From Phycisphaeraceae bacterium (lineage in GTDB: Bacteria; Planctomycetota; Phycisphaerae; Phycisphaerales; Zrk34), in contig JANQHK010000148.1 in assembly GCA_028282685.1 (NCBI GenBank), positions 1 to 64,000 of the forward strand: DNA of 64,000 nt, in the 5' to 3' direction. Positions 50,287 through 58,394 of this stretch are shown here, piece after piece. The position numbers and the translations under genes were made by a program. Each line of letters opens with the position of its first letter. Position 1 is the stretch's first letter. Below the pieces are notes generated by a model that saw only the letters and a list, made by a program, of their open reading frames with translations, ran no database searches and was not told the DNA's origin.

Positions 50287-51039
50287 TCATCCTTTACCGG
50301 CCATGGAAGCTTTCAGCTCGCTTTCGAGAAAGAGAATGCGCGAGCAGCTGGGGCAGCGCACCAGCACGTCCTGCGTGGCCAGGAGATTCACCTTTTCCAC
50401 GGGAATCTGCATGTAGCAGCCGCCGCAGGTGTACTCCATCCGCCGGCGGTCTTCCTCGATGACCGGAGCCATGGCTTCGCCTTCGTAAGTTTCAACCAGC
50501 CGCTCGAAGACGCTCAGCGGTTCGGGGTTGACGGCGTCGGCCGCCTTCTCCCGGTCTGCCTTAAGGGCGTTCAGCTGTTCGCTGACTTCGGCGGTGCGCT
50601 CGTCCAGTTCTTTGTCCGCCACCAGTTTGATGCGCTGCTGCTCAGCCAACTGCTGTTCTATGGCCTGCAGTTCGGCCTGGAACCCTTCCACGCGGCTCAT
50701 TTGCTCCAGCAACTGGTCTTCCAGTTTTCCTTTTTCGGCCTTGAAGGTGTTGACCTCCACCAAGAACGCCGAATACTCCTTGTTGGTCTTGGCGGTGTTC
50801 ATCTGGCTGCGCAGCTTATCGATGCGCTCGTCGATGGCGCTGATTTCGTTTTCCAGGCTGCCGCCGTGCGCTTGCGCCTGCTTGAGTTGATTCAGAATCT
50901 CGTCGCGCTGCTGGGTGAGTTGGTCGATCTTGATCTGCTGCACCCGAACGTGCCGGCGCGCTCCATCCAGCCGGCTTTCCAGGCCCCGTACCTGCTGGTC
51001 GACCAGGAAGAGGGCGTGGAGCGATTCGTTGATGGTCAT
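50287..51039 (-). CDS. Coiled-coil plus C4 zinc-ribbon protein (CT398/DUF164-like)
   Basis: 250 residues. About 180 residues of continuous coiled coil (QQVRGLESRLDGARRH ... QLAEQQRIKLVADKEL) are followed by a zinc ribbon with CGGCYM and later CPSCSR pairs. This matches the CT398 (DUF164) family of Chlamydia and Planctomycetota, reported as binding RpoN and flagellar or secretion components in Chlamydia. Here the partner is unknown. Confidence 0.85.
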   Translation of the reverse strand: MTINESLHALFLVDQQVRGLESRLDGARRHVRVQQIKIDQLTQQRDEILNQLKQAQAHGGSLENEISAIDERIDKLRSQMNTAKTNKEYSAFLVEVNTFKAEKGKLEDQLLEQMSRVEGFQAELQAIEQQLAEQQRIKLVADKELDERTAEVSEQLNALKADREKAADAVNPEPLSVFERLVETYEGEAMAPVIEEDRRRMEYTCGGCYMQIPVEKVNLLATQDVLVRCPSCSRILFLESELKASMAGKG

Positions 51040-51187
51040 CGTGGCCGCACTCCGTATTCGTAAACCCGCAGCTTACCACAAAATTACCGATCTGTGGAAG
51101 CGGACATCCGTTTTGGCTCGCTTCGGCCATCCTCAGCCGATATAATAAAAGATTACCCAAATTTGTTAAAATGAGGACCGAACGGTC

Positions 51188-51934
51188 ATGGCCACCAACT
51201 ACGCCGCCCTGTGCACCGATTTCTACGTCAACCAGAAGCTCGCCCTGAAGCTGGAAATGCCGACGGAGCGGGAGACGGTGATCCACTTCTTCGACCGGAT
51301 TCGTCAAGCCGAGCCGGGCATGAACCGTCTGCGCACCTACCCCGATGAGTTGGCGCTGGAAAGTCCGCGGCGCGAGGGGCAGTACCAGTGGATGGCGCTG
51401 CAACGCCAGTCGCTGCGCAGCGGTGTGGTCAATCCCGATGACCTGAACCAGGCCTACGCCCTGCACCGCTTGATCCTGGAGGTCAGCCCGTGGTTTTTAA
51501 CCATCAGCCCGTTGGAAATCGACGCGCTGGAGGTGCTCTTCGGCTTTGATTTCGAGTGCAAGGCCAATCACAACCAGATCGTCCGCGAGGCGTTGATGGA
51601 CAACGCTCCGCTCAGCCGACTTCTGGACTGGCCCGAATCGCGGGCCCTAGATGTCCAGCCGGCGTTCGGGATGGCGCTGTCGCCGCGCTGCGATCTTCAG
51701 GCGTGGTTCGAGGTGAAAACGCGCACCCGCCAATCGGAGGTCCGCCGTGAGCGTTACCGCACCGAGCCGTTGAGCGTGTTCATGACGTTGCGTCGTCTGG
51801 GTCCGTTCGACTCCGTGGAACAACTGCCGGCGATTTTCAACGAATTGACGGTTGTGGCGGAAAAACTGGCCGAGGATCGGCTTCTGCCGCTGATGATCCA
51901 GCCGATCAGCCGGGCCATTATCGGCAGCGTGTAA
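51188..51934 (+). CDS. Conserved protein of unknown function
   Basis: 248 residues, soluble, with no signal peptide or clear motif. It is rich in aromatic residues and Arg/Glu, and has a mixed alpha/beta look (FYVNQKLALKLEMP; SPWFLTISPLEIDALEVLFGFDFECKANHNQI; VEKLAEDRLLPLMIQPISRAIIGSV). The beginning TDFYVNQKLALKLEMPTERETVIHFFDRI and the FEC-region suggest a lineage-restricted family. A TATAAT box lies 42 nt upstream (51141-51146). It is divergent from the CT398-like gene. Not recognised. Confidence 0.7.
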   Translation: MATNYAALCTDFYVNQKLALKLEMPTERETVIHFFDRIRQAEPGMNRLRTYPDELALESPRREGQYQWMALQRQSLRSGVVNPDDLNQAYALHRLILEVSPWFLTISPLEIDALEVLFGFDFECKANHNQIVREALMDNAPLSRLLDWPESRALDVQPAFGMALSPRCDLQAWFEVKTRTRQSEVRRERYRTEPLSVFMTLRRLGPFDSVEQLPAIFNELTVVAEKLAEDRLLPLMIQPISRAIIGSV

Positions 51935-52046
51935 CGCGGAGCAGGCGTTTGGGCGCATCAGGCCGGTTTGAAGCCGTATGGGTATCTTGATTATGCGATT
52001 CGCCTGGCCATTTGTCGGGGATACAATGACAAAAGGAGGTGACGCC

Positions 52047-53669
52047 ATGGGTTTGCGCTACACCGTACTTTTCGTTCTGGTGTTGATAATGAGTGCGGTT
52101 CCAGCCCTGGGCCAATACGGTTTGGGACGCGGCCGACACGTAAGGCAATCAAACAACAGCGGCTTCGGACTGGGATACGGCGATCGACTGGATAACAATC
52201 TCCGTGCGGGCTCCGGGGGTCGCAACACTACGGCTTTGAGGGATTATTACGGTTCAACGATCGGTCGTTATCAAACCCAGCGCATCGGTAATGCGTTGGT
52301 GACGGGCAACCTGGCCGGCTTGGGTAATTTCCGCGGCAACATCGGTTACACCGCCCCCAATGAGTTTCGCGGAAACCTGGGCTCCAACGAGCTCTACGAT
52401 TTCCATCGCCGCAGCTATACTCCGCCGCAGTCGTACGGCCGAGCGCCCGGCGCCAACCTGGCGTCATCCAATCCCTATTCCGGTTCCCAGTTTCTCCAGC
52501 GTTCGGGCGCCGGGGTCTCTGTGGGTAACGTGGCGAGCGGTGGTTACAACAGTTACAACGCCACCGCATATTCCGGCGCGCGACTGGGTGTATCGCCACT
52601 GAATTACAGCCAACCCGCCCGTTTTTCTCAGCAAACTCTGGCCCAGGGGATGGACGCCCGGGGCAACGTGGTGCGCGTCAACACCTCGCCCCTGAAGGGC
52701 CTGACTTACGAGCCGCTCTATAAACCGCAGGATTTTCAGTACAAGGCGCCGAACGCTACGCCATACTCCGGGATCACACCGCCGGATGCGGAATCCGACG
52801 CCTCCGCCACGCAGGCGGCACCGGTTGCCGCGCAGCCGTTTGCCGATTCCATGCTCATCCAGAACACGACCCTCCCCGCGATCGGCCAACGTCTGGGCGA
52901 ACAGTTACGACGGTCGGGCTTAACAAAACCGGCCGAGCGTGAATCGGTTTCGGATCGCGCTGGCCAAATGCAGGCGATGAATCGATCGATGTTTGGCGCG
53001 ATGCGCGAGCGGGAGCAGGTCGAAACCGGCCGTGACGTGTATCTCGACCTGTTGCGCCGCATCGAAGAGCAATCCACAAAAGACCCGGACGCCCCATCCC
53101 CGGAGCCCGATACCCAGGTCACCTTGGAGAAAATCCTCAGCAAGCTGGATTACGAGATGCCTTCGGTCGACAGCTTCGTCGGCCAGGGGGATCATCCGTT
53201 GAATCGTGCCATGAGCCGCGCCGAGCAGGCCATGGCCGGGGAACGGTATTTTGATGCCGAACAGTATTACAGCGCGGCGTTACGCTTTGAGCCAAACTAT
53301 CCTCCGGCGCTGGTCGGTCAGGCCAATGCCCGGATCGGCGCGGGCATGTACCTTTCGGCCACCCGCCGCCTGCGGCAACTGTTTGATGACCATCCGCAAA
53401 TGATCTCGGCCCGGTACCGGCGACCGCTGCTTCCCTGCGAATCACGCCTGGCGACGGTGCAGTCCAATCTGCGCAGCAACCTGGCCGGGGACGAGCCCCT
53501 TGCGGAAATGGCGTTTGTCCTGGCCTACCTCGGCCACCAGCGCCAGGACGTCGACCAGGTGACACAGGCGCTGGACCGCATGCAGGAATTGGCGGGCAAC
53601 GATCCGCTGCTGCCGTTGTTGCGCCGGCTTTGGGGACAGACCGATGCCGATGGAAAGAGCGCCGGGTAA
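52047..53669 (+). CDS. Exported Gly/Asn/Tyr-rich protein with C-terminal TPR
   Basis: About 540 residues. A perfect Shine-Dalgarno AAAGGAGGT is 7 nt before ATG 52047, deciding the start over upstream frames. A signal peptide ends VPALGQ. Residues ~25-260 are low complexity, rich in Gly, Asn, Tyr and Ser (LGYGDRLDNNLRAGSGGRN). A helical acidic spacer follows, then two TPR-like repeats near the C-terminus (MAGERYFDAEQYYSAALRFEPNYPPALVGQ). Probably a surface or matrix-associated scaffolding protein. A TACAAT box at 52021-52026 may be the promoter. Confidence 0.75.
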   Translation: MGLRYTVLFVLVLIMSAVPALGQYGLGRGRHVRQSNNSGFGLGYGDRLDNNLRAGSGGRNTTALRDYYGSTIGRYQTQRIGNALVTGNLAGLGNFRGNIGYTAPNEFRGNLGSNELYDFHRRSYTPPQSYGRAPGANLASSNPYSGSQFLQRSGAGVSVGNVASGGYNSYNATAYSGARLGVSPLNYSQPARFSQQTLAQGMDARGNVVRVNTSPLKGLTYEPLYKPQDFQYKAPNATPYSGITPPDAESDASATQAAPVAAQPFADSMLIQNTTLPAIGQRLGEQLRRSGLTKPAERESVSDRAGQMQAMNRSMFGAMREREQVETGRDVYLDLLRRIEEQSTKDPDAPSPEPDTQVTLEKILSKLDYEMPSVDSFVGQGDHPLNRAMSRAEQAMAGERYFDAEQYYSAALRFEPNYPPALVGQANARIGAGMYLSATRRLRQLFDDHPQMISARYRRPLLPCESRLATVQSNLRSNLAGDEPLAEMAFVLAYLGHQRQDVDQVTQALDRMQELAGNDPLLPLLRRLWGQTDADGKSAG

Positions 53670-53748
53670 ATCGTATCATCGCACTCCATCTTACCCCCGA
53701 TGACCTGCCACGCATCCGCCTGATCGGGCGGGTGACGGAGTATGTATT

Positions 53749-55461
53749 GTGGTTGAACGTCTCGATCAGTTGATCCGCAGCGGTGTGCTGCAGGAAATCC
53801 AGGACGCTTTCATGGCGATCACCGGCCTGGAAGCGATGTTCGTGGACCCCAGCGATCAGCCGATGACCCGTCCGACCGATTGCAGCCGCCTGGCCCAACG
53901 CGAATGGGTGTTGCAGCAGACCGTGCAAAACGGCCGCGGCGATCTGCTGGACCAGCCCATCCATGCGCGCATTACGGTGGACGGGCATTCGCTGGGCTCG
54001 CTTCGCCTGACCGGTCGCGTGATGGATGTCCTTTGCCGGCCCGCTGTCACCGAAGCCAAGCGATTGGCGGAACGTTTCGGTATCCCCGCCGACCAGCGTG
54101 ACGCCTTCATCGAAGCCGTCCAGTCGATGGATCGCTTCCGGCAGACCGAAGCCATCCGTTTTGCCCACCTCCTGGCCGGGGCCATCGGACAGTTGTGCGC
54201 GCAGGATGTGCAGTTGCAGCAGCGTGCCGATGAGATGGCGACGCTCTACCGCTTGAGTACGCTTTTGGCCGGGCAACGCGATCTGGACAAGCTGCTGCGC
54301 ACGGTCTGCCGCTCGGCGGCGGAAGTCATGGGCGCCAAGGCGGTCTCGATCCGCCTGTTCGATGAAAATCAGCAGGAACTGATTCCGCGCGCGGCCTGGA
54401 ATCTCTCCGAGCAGTACCTGTCCAAGGGTCCGATCCGATTGGAAAACAACCCGCTGGACAGCAGCGCCCTGGCCGGCGAAGTGGTGTACGTGGAAGACAT
54501 GGCCGCCGACGCGCGCGTGCTTTACCCCGGCGATGCGCGCGCCGAGGGGCTGAAGTCGATTCTGATCACGGGACTGATTTACTGGGGACGCCAATTGGGC
54601 GTGATGCGGATTTACACCGACCAGGTGCGCCGGTTCAGCGCATACGAGTGCGAACTGCTCCAGGCGATCGGCCAGTTGTCCGCCGGCGCCATCGAAAACG
54701 CCCGTCTCGATGCCTACCGCAAGGAATCCGAGCGCATCGAACGGCAGGTGCAACTCGCCGCGGACGTCCAACGCCGGTTGATGTCCTCCGTCCCACCGAA
54801 GTCGGGACCGGTCGACGTGGCCGCCCGGTACGAACCCTGCTTTGAGCTGGGCGGTGATTTTTACGACATCATCCCCTTCGAGCATTCCCTGGGGCTGGTG
54901 GTCGGGGACGTCGTCGGCAAGGGCGTGGCCGCCTCCCTGCTCATGGCTTCGGTCCGTGCCGCCCTGCGCGCCCACGTGCAGGATGTGTACGACCTCGACG
55001 CCATCATCGGGCGCGTCAACGCCTCGCTGGTCCAGGACACGCGCGACAACGAGTTCGCCACCGTCTTCTACGGCACGCTCGACACCACCACACTGCGGCT
55101 GACTTACTGTTCCGCGGGGCACGACCCGGCCCTGCTGCTGCGCAACGGCAAGATTACCCCGTTGGGCGTCGGCGGCATGGCCATCGGTATCGATCCCCAT
55201 CAGTCCTACGACAAGGGGCTGCTCGATCTGCGGGGCGGGGATGTGCTGTTGATCTACACCGACGGCGTAACCGATTCCCAGGATTTCCAAGGCCGGAGAT
55301 TCGGCCGCGACCGCCTCTATCGCGCCATGCTGGACATGGCCGACCGCACCGCCAACGATCTGGTCAATCACGTGCTGTGGGAAATCCGCCGGTTCATCGG
55401 CCTGCACGAGCGGACCGACGACATCACGCTGTTGGCCGTGCGAATCGATGACGATGCCTGA
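53749..55461 (+). CDS. PocR - GAF - SpoIIE phosphatase, signal-responsive
   Basis: 570 residues. An N-terminal PocR-like sensory domain (residues ~1-120; LQEIQDAFMAITGLEAMFVDPS), a GAF domain (about 160-320; TLYRLSTLLAGQRDLDKLL ... SIRLFDENQQELIP), a coiled coil, and a PP2C/SpoIIE phosphatase domain (about 345-570; FELGGDFYDI, VGDVVGKGVAASLLM, SAGHDPALLL, ERTDDITLLAV). Such proteins dephosphorylate anti-anti-sigma or related regulators in response to ligand. The GTG at 53749 follows GGAG by 8 nt. It is a single gene. Confidence 0.88.
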   Translation: MVERLDQLIRSGVLQEIQDAFMAITGLEAMFVDPSDQPMTRPTDCSRLAQREWVLQQTVQNGRGDLLDQPIHARITVDGHSLGSLRLTGRVMDVLCRPAVTEAKRLAERFGIPADQRDAFIEAVQSMDRFRQTEAIRFAHLLAGAIGQLCAQDVQLQQRADEMATLYRLSTLLAGQRDLDKLLRTVCRSAAEVMGAKAVSIRLFDENQQELIPRAAWNLSEQYLSKGPIRLENNPLDSSALAGEVVYVEDMAADARVLYPGDARAEGLKSILITGLIYWGRQLGVMRIYTDQVRRFSAYECELLQAIGQLSAGAIENARLDAYRKESERIERQVQLAADVQRRLMSSVPPKSGPVDVAARYEPCFELGGDFYDIIPFEHSLGLVVGDVVGKGVAASLLMASVRAALRAHVQDVYDLDAIIGRVNASLVQDTRDNEFATVFYGTLDTTTLRLTYCSAGHDPALLLRNGKITPLGVGGMAIGIDPHQSYDKGLLDLRGGDVLLIYTDGVTDSQDFQGRRFGRDRLYRAMLDMADRTANDLVNHVLWEIRRFIGLHERTDDITLLAVRIDDDA

Positions 55462-55583
55462 TTCATCTTTCGTCCCGATAATCCCATCCCTATGCGGTTA
55501 CAGGACTTATTCGAACGAGTCCGATCAAGGGGCAGGACGGGTTTTGCCGATATGTCAAATAACGGACGCCCGAAAGCGAGCTT

Positions 55584-55901
55584 ATGACGATGAGTTCGAT
55601 TCACGCCAACATTGCCGCCAGCGCTTCCCAGGCCGCCCTGCAGCAGAGCCAGATCGACCGGGCCAACGATGCTTCCAAGCGTCAGCAGGAGTTGGCCAGC
55701 CAGAAGCTCAAGGAACTGCTCGATCAGCATCTGGAGTCTGTCGAAGATTCGACCGAAGCCGACGCTGAGAAAATGTGTGTGCGCGATGAGGATGGCGAGC
55801 AGCAGCAGAAGCGCCGCAAGCGTCAACAGCAGGATTCGCAGGAACAAACCCGCACCTTCAAGGACGCCGAAGGCGAAAACCACATCGATATCGAGGCGTG
55901 A
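55584..55901 (+). CDS. Small Gln/Glu-rich coiled-coil protein
   Basis: 105 residues, without recognised domain. It is helical and hydrophilic throughout (SIHANIAASASQAALQQSQIDRANDASKRQQELASQKLKELL), with a strongly charged Gln/Lys/Glu C-terminal half. The 3' end is followed directly by an octamer tract. Its position after the phosphatase is not evidence of a link. The name-giving features are only the composition and probable coiled coil. Confidence 0.6.
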   Translation: MTMSSIHANIAASASQAALQQSQIDRANDASKRQQELASQKLKELLDQHLESVEDSTEADAEKMCVRDEDGEQQQKRRKRQQQDSQEQTRTFKDAEGENHIDIEA

Positions 55902-55904
55902 GTT

Positions 55905-55984
55905 GGCAAACTGGTTAACTGGTTGATTTGTTGATTGGTTAACTGGTTAAATGGTTGATTCGTTGATTCGTTGATTTGTTGTCA
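55905..55984. repeat. Octamer repeat tract (about 9-10 units)
   Basis: Longest tract in the window. Units from 55905: GGCAAACT, GGTTAACT, GGTTGATT, TGTTGATT, GGTTAACT, GGTTAAAT, GGTTGATT, CGTTGATT, CGTTGATT, TGTTGTCA. It begins 4 nt after the stop codon of the preceding small gene. It is the same family as the tracts near 7.1, 46.3, 46.8 and 62.7 kb. Confidence 0.9.
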
Positions 55985-55991
55985 TATCAAG

Positions 55992-56038
55992 CCGGACCTG
56001 AGAAGCCCTGAGCTTGGCGAAGGGCGACGAAGGTCCGG
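55992..56038. repeat. REP-like hairpin
   Basis: Outer arms CCGGACCT and AGGTCCGG are perfect complements and enclose a smaller CCCT/AGGG stem containing CCTGAGCTTGGCGAAGGG, a palindrome type widely dispersed in bacterial genomes. It lies 8 nt after the octamer tract and 39 nt before the trpC stop codon. Confidence 0.75.
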
Positions 56039-56076
56039 ATTCAATCGCTGCGTGCAGCCCGGCTCCGATAGCAGGA

Positions 56077-56889
56077 TTAGTCCCGGTTGCCGTGGATCAG
56101 CGCGTGCAGCGCGGCGCCGGGGTCGGGCTGTTTCATCAGGTGCTCGCCAACGAGAACGGCTCGGATGCCCGCGCTCCGTAACTTCACCACGTCTTCATGC
56201 GTGCGGATGCCCGATTCGCTGACGAGAATGCTCGGGTCTTCAATCAGATCGAGCATGCGCAGCGTGTGCGTCAGGTCGGTTTTCATCGTGCGCAAGTTGC
56301 GGTTGTTCACCCCCAGCAGGCCGTAGCCGGCGTGAGGAAAGCCGATGTGCGGTCGAACGCGCAGCAGCGTCTGCGTGTCGTGCACTTCCAGCAGAGTCGT
56401 CAGCTTCAGTTCCGTCGCCCCGATCAGCAGATCGACCAGCTCGGCCTCGGCCAGCACCTCGCCGATCAGCAGGACGGCGTCGGCCCCGGCGGCGCGGGCT
56501 TCCAGCAACTGGTACGGATCGATGATGAAATCTTTCCGCAGCACCGGCAGCCCCACCGCCTCCTTGATCTGCGAAAGGTGCTCCAGCCGGCCCTGGAAAT
56601 ACTTCTCGTCGGTCAGGCAGCTGATGGCGACGGCTCCGTTTTCGCGGTAAGCCGAGGCGATGGCCACCGGATCGAAGTCTTCACAGATCAGTCCCGCCGA
56701 GGGCGAGGCGCGCTTGACCTCGGCGATCACGTTGACCGTATCGCTGGTGCGGGTGACGGCTCGGAAGAAATTGCGCGGGCCGGGCAGATCGGCGATGCGT
56801 TGGCGCAATTCCTCGGCGGGGACGGCGGCCTTGGCGCGTTCGACTTCCACGCGCTTATGGGCGACAATCTCATGAAGAATATCCGGCAC
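56077..56889 (-). CDS. trpC: Indole-3-glycerol phosphate synthase
   Basis: 270 residues, a TIM barrel. TrpC closes the indole ring in tryptophan synthesis. Motifs: ASPSAGLICEDFDPVAIA, VLRKDFIIDPYQLLEARAAGADAVLL with the catalytic lysine, LLGVNNRNLRTMKTDL and VSESGIRTHEDV, then VLVGEHLMKQPDPG. It is not in a trp operon here; a CPBP protease gene is divergent. Confidence 0.95.
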   Translation of the reverse strand: MPDILHEIVAHKRVEVERAKAAVPAEELRQRIADLPGPRNFFRAVTRTSDTVNVIAEVKRASPSAGLICEDFDPVAIASAYRENGAVAISCLTDEKYFQGRLEHLSQIKEAVGLPVLRKDFIIDPYQLLEARAAGADAVLLIGEVLAEAELVDLLIGATELKLTTLLEVHDTQTLLRVRPHIGFPHAGYGLLGVNNRNLRTMKTDLTHTLRMLDLIEDPSILVSESGIRTHEDVVKLRSAGIRAVLVGEHLMKQPDPGAALHALIHGNRD

Positions 56890-56954
56890 GGCAATTCCTC
56901 GGCGGTCGATCGTGCCAGTGTAGAGCGTACCCCACAGGGGCTCAAACCGAACCG

Positions 56955-57845
56955 ATGAAAACGTTGTTACTGACCTGCGCCCAGACCGATCCCGCCGCCG
57001 ACACGCGCTTCACGGTGATTCTGCTGGTGCTGGCGGCTTTGACGTTGATCACGCTGATCGCCACGGGAATCTTGAGCGGCAGGGCTTTTCAGCACGCTCC
57101 CAAACGCAATGGGAAACTGAACCTCGCGGACCTGGGCATCGGGATTGGACTGCTTTTCGTGGGAGCGTTCGTTGTGGGAGGGATGGCTGCGGGCATACTG
57201 GAAAACAATGGCGAAACCCCAGCGCCCTCCGACACGATGTTACGGATGCTGATCGGCCAGGCGGGCATGCTCCCGGTGGTGATTTTCATCCTTTGGCGCG
57301 GTGGGAACGCGACGCAGGGGGGGGTGGGGGCATTCGGCCTGGGCTTCGGTCAACCGCGCGCTTCGTTGGCGGTCATGGTTCTGGGCTGTGGGGCGATTGT
57401 TCTTCTGACGATGGCCACGTCCATCCTCCTCTACCTGCTGTTGATCCTGCTGGGTGTGGAGCCGCCGCGCATCGCTCACGAGGCGCTGGTGGCGCTGCTG
57501 GACACGAACTCGCCGGGCGTAAAATGGGCGCTCATCGTTTCGGCCATCGGATTGGCGCCGCTCTTTGAGGAGATCATTTTTCGCGGACTGCTTCAGACCG
57601 GGCTGCAACAGTCGGGCCTGGTTCGCGGACGCTGGGTGACGATCGTCATCGCCAGCGGCCTGTTTGCAGTGATTCATTTTTCCCCGATCGCGTGGCATAC
57701 GATACCCGCGCTGTTCGTCCTTGCTGTGGGGCTGGGCTACGCTTACGAAAGGACCGGCAGTCTCTGGCCGCCGATTTTCATTCATGCGGCGTTTAATGCG
57801 CTGAACGTCTGGTTTGTGTTGTCGGGCATGGTGAAAACGCAATGA
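56955..57845 (+). CDS. CPBP family intramembrane protease
   Basis: 296 residues, eight or so hydrophobic helices. The CPBP (Abi/CAAX) motifs are EEIIFRGLLQ (Glu205/Glu206 and Arg) and later FAVIHF and HAAFNALN, which form the metal site. Such proteases process prenylated or small membrane peptides or act in bacteriocin immunity. The N-terminus is a tandem membrane segment. The stop overlaps the next gene's start by 4 nt (ATGA), starting a run of lipoprotein genes. Confidence 0.87.
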   Translation: MKTLLLTCAQTDPAADTRFTVILLVLAALTLITLIATGILSGRAFQHAPKRNGKLNLADLGIGIGLLFVGAFVVGGMAAGILENNGETPAPSDTMLRMLIGQAGMLPVVIFILWRGGNATQGGVGAFGLGFGQPRASLAVMVLGCGAIVLLTMATSILLYLLLILLGVEPPRIAHEALVALLDTNSPGVKWALIVSAIGLAPLFEEIIFRGLLQTGLQQSGLVRGRWVTIVIASGLFAVIHFSPIAWHTIPALFVLAVGLGYAYERTGSLWPPIFIHAAFNALNVWFVLSGMVKTQ

Positions 57846-58390
57846 GAAACGCCATTGCCATCATTCTTGCTGTGCTGGTTTCGGCCGGGTGCAGTGCCCC
57901 GCGCGTTTCAAATACACGGCTCGGCCCGGACGATCTGCAAGCCATGACCGATCAAATGGTCGAATCGCTGCTCAATTCACGAGCGGTAGCCGGGCGTTCG
58001 GCCGATAGCGATTTTTGGATTATCACGCTGGATCGCGTGTCGAATCAGACCAACGATGTCCTGCCTCTGCGCGAGCGGTGGGTGTTCATGAATCGGTTGC
58101 GCGCGCGACTGAACGAATCCGATGCAATGCGTCAGCGGAACCTGGCGTTTGTTCTTTCGGCCGAGGCCGCCGAAGCGCTCAACCGGCGCCAGCGCGAGGT
58201 GTGGGGCCGACGGGCCGTGCCTACGCATGCCCTGGCGGCGACGTTCTCGGCGCTGACGCAATTCGGCCACACCGGCCGCAGCGATACCTACCTCTGCGCG
58301 TTCCGGCTGACCGAACTGGCCAGTGATCTGCTCGTCTGGGAAGACCGTTACGAAGTCAAGCGCACCGTGGTGCGGAACAAACTGGATTGA
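57842..58390 (+). CDS. LpoB-like lipoprotein, first paralogue
   Basis: 182 residues. The lipobox is VSAGC with Cys17. The domain includes TLDRVSNQTNDVLPLRERWVFMNRLRARL, comparable to the 'x-N-R-T' strand of LpoB, the outer-membrane activator of penicillin-binding protein PBP1b. The overlap with the CPBP gene and the near-immediate next gene (4 nt) suggest one operon. Similarity to the second paralogue at 60510 is in the same order but is not strong. Confidence 0.72.
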   Translation: MRNAIAIILAVLVSAGCSAPRVSNTRLGPDDLQAMTDQMVESLLNSRAVAGRSADSDFWIITLDRVSNQTNDVLPLRERWVFMNRLRARLNESDAMRQRNLAFVLSAEAAEALNRRQREVWGRRAVPTHALAATFSALTQFGHTGRSDTYLCAFRLTELASDLLVWEDRYEVKRTVVRNKLD

Positions 58391-58394
58391 TCCG

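Noticed and set aside
55905-55984. CRISPR array
   Set aside because: Units are 8 nt with no spacers between them and there are no cas genes.
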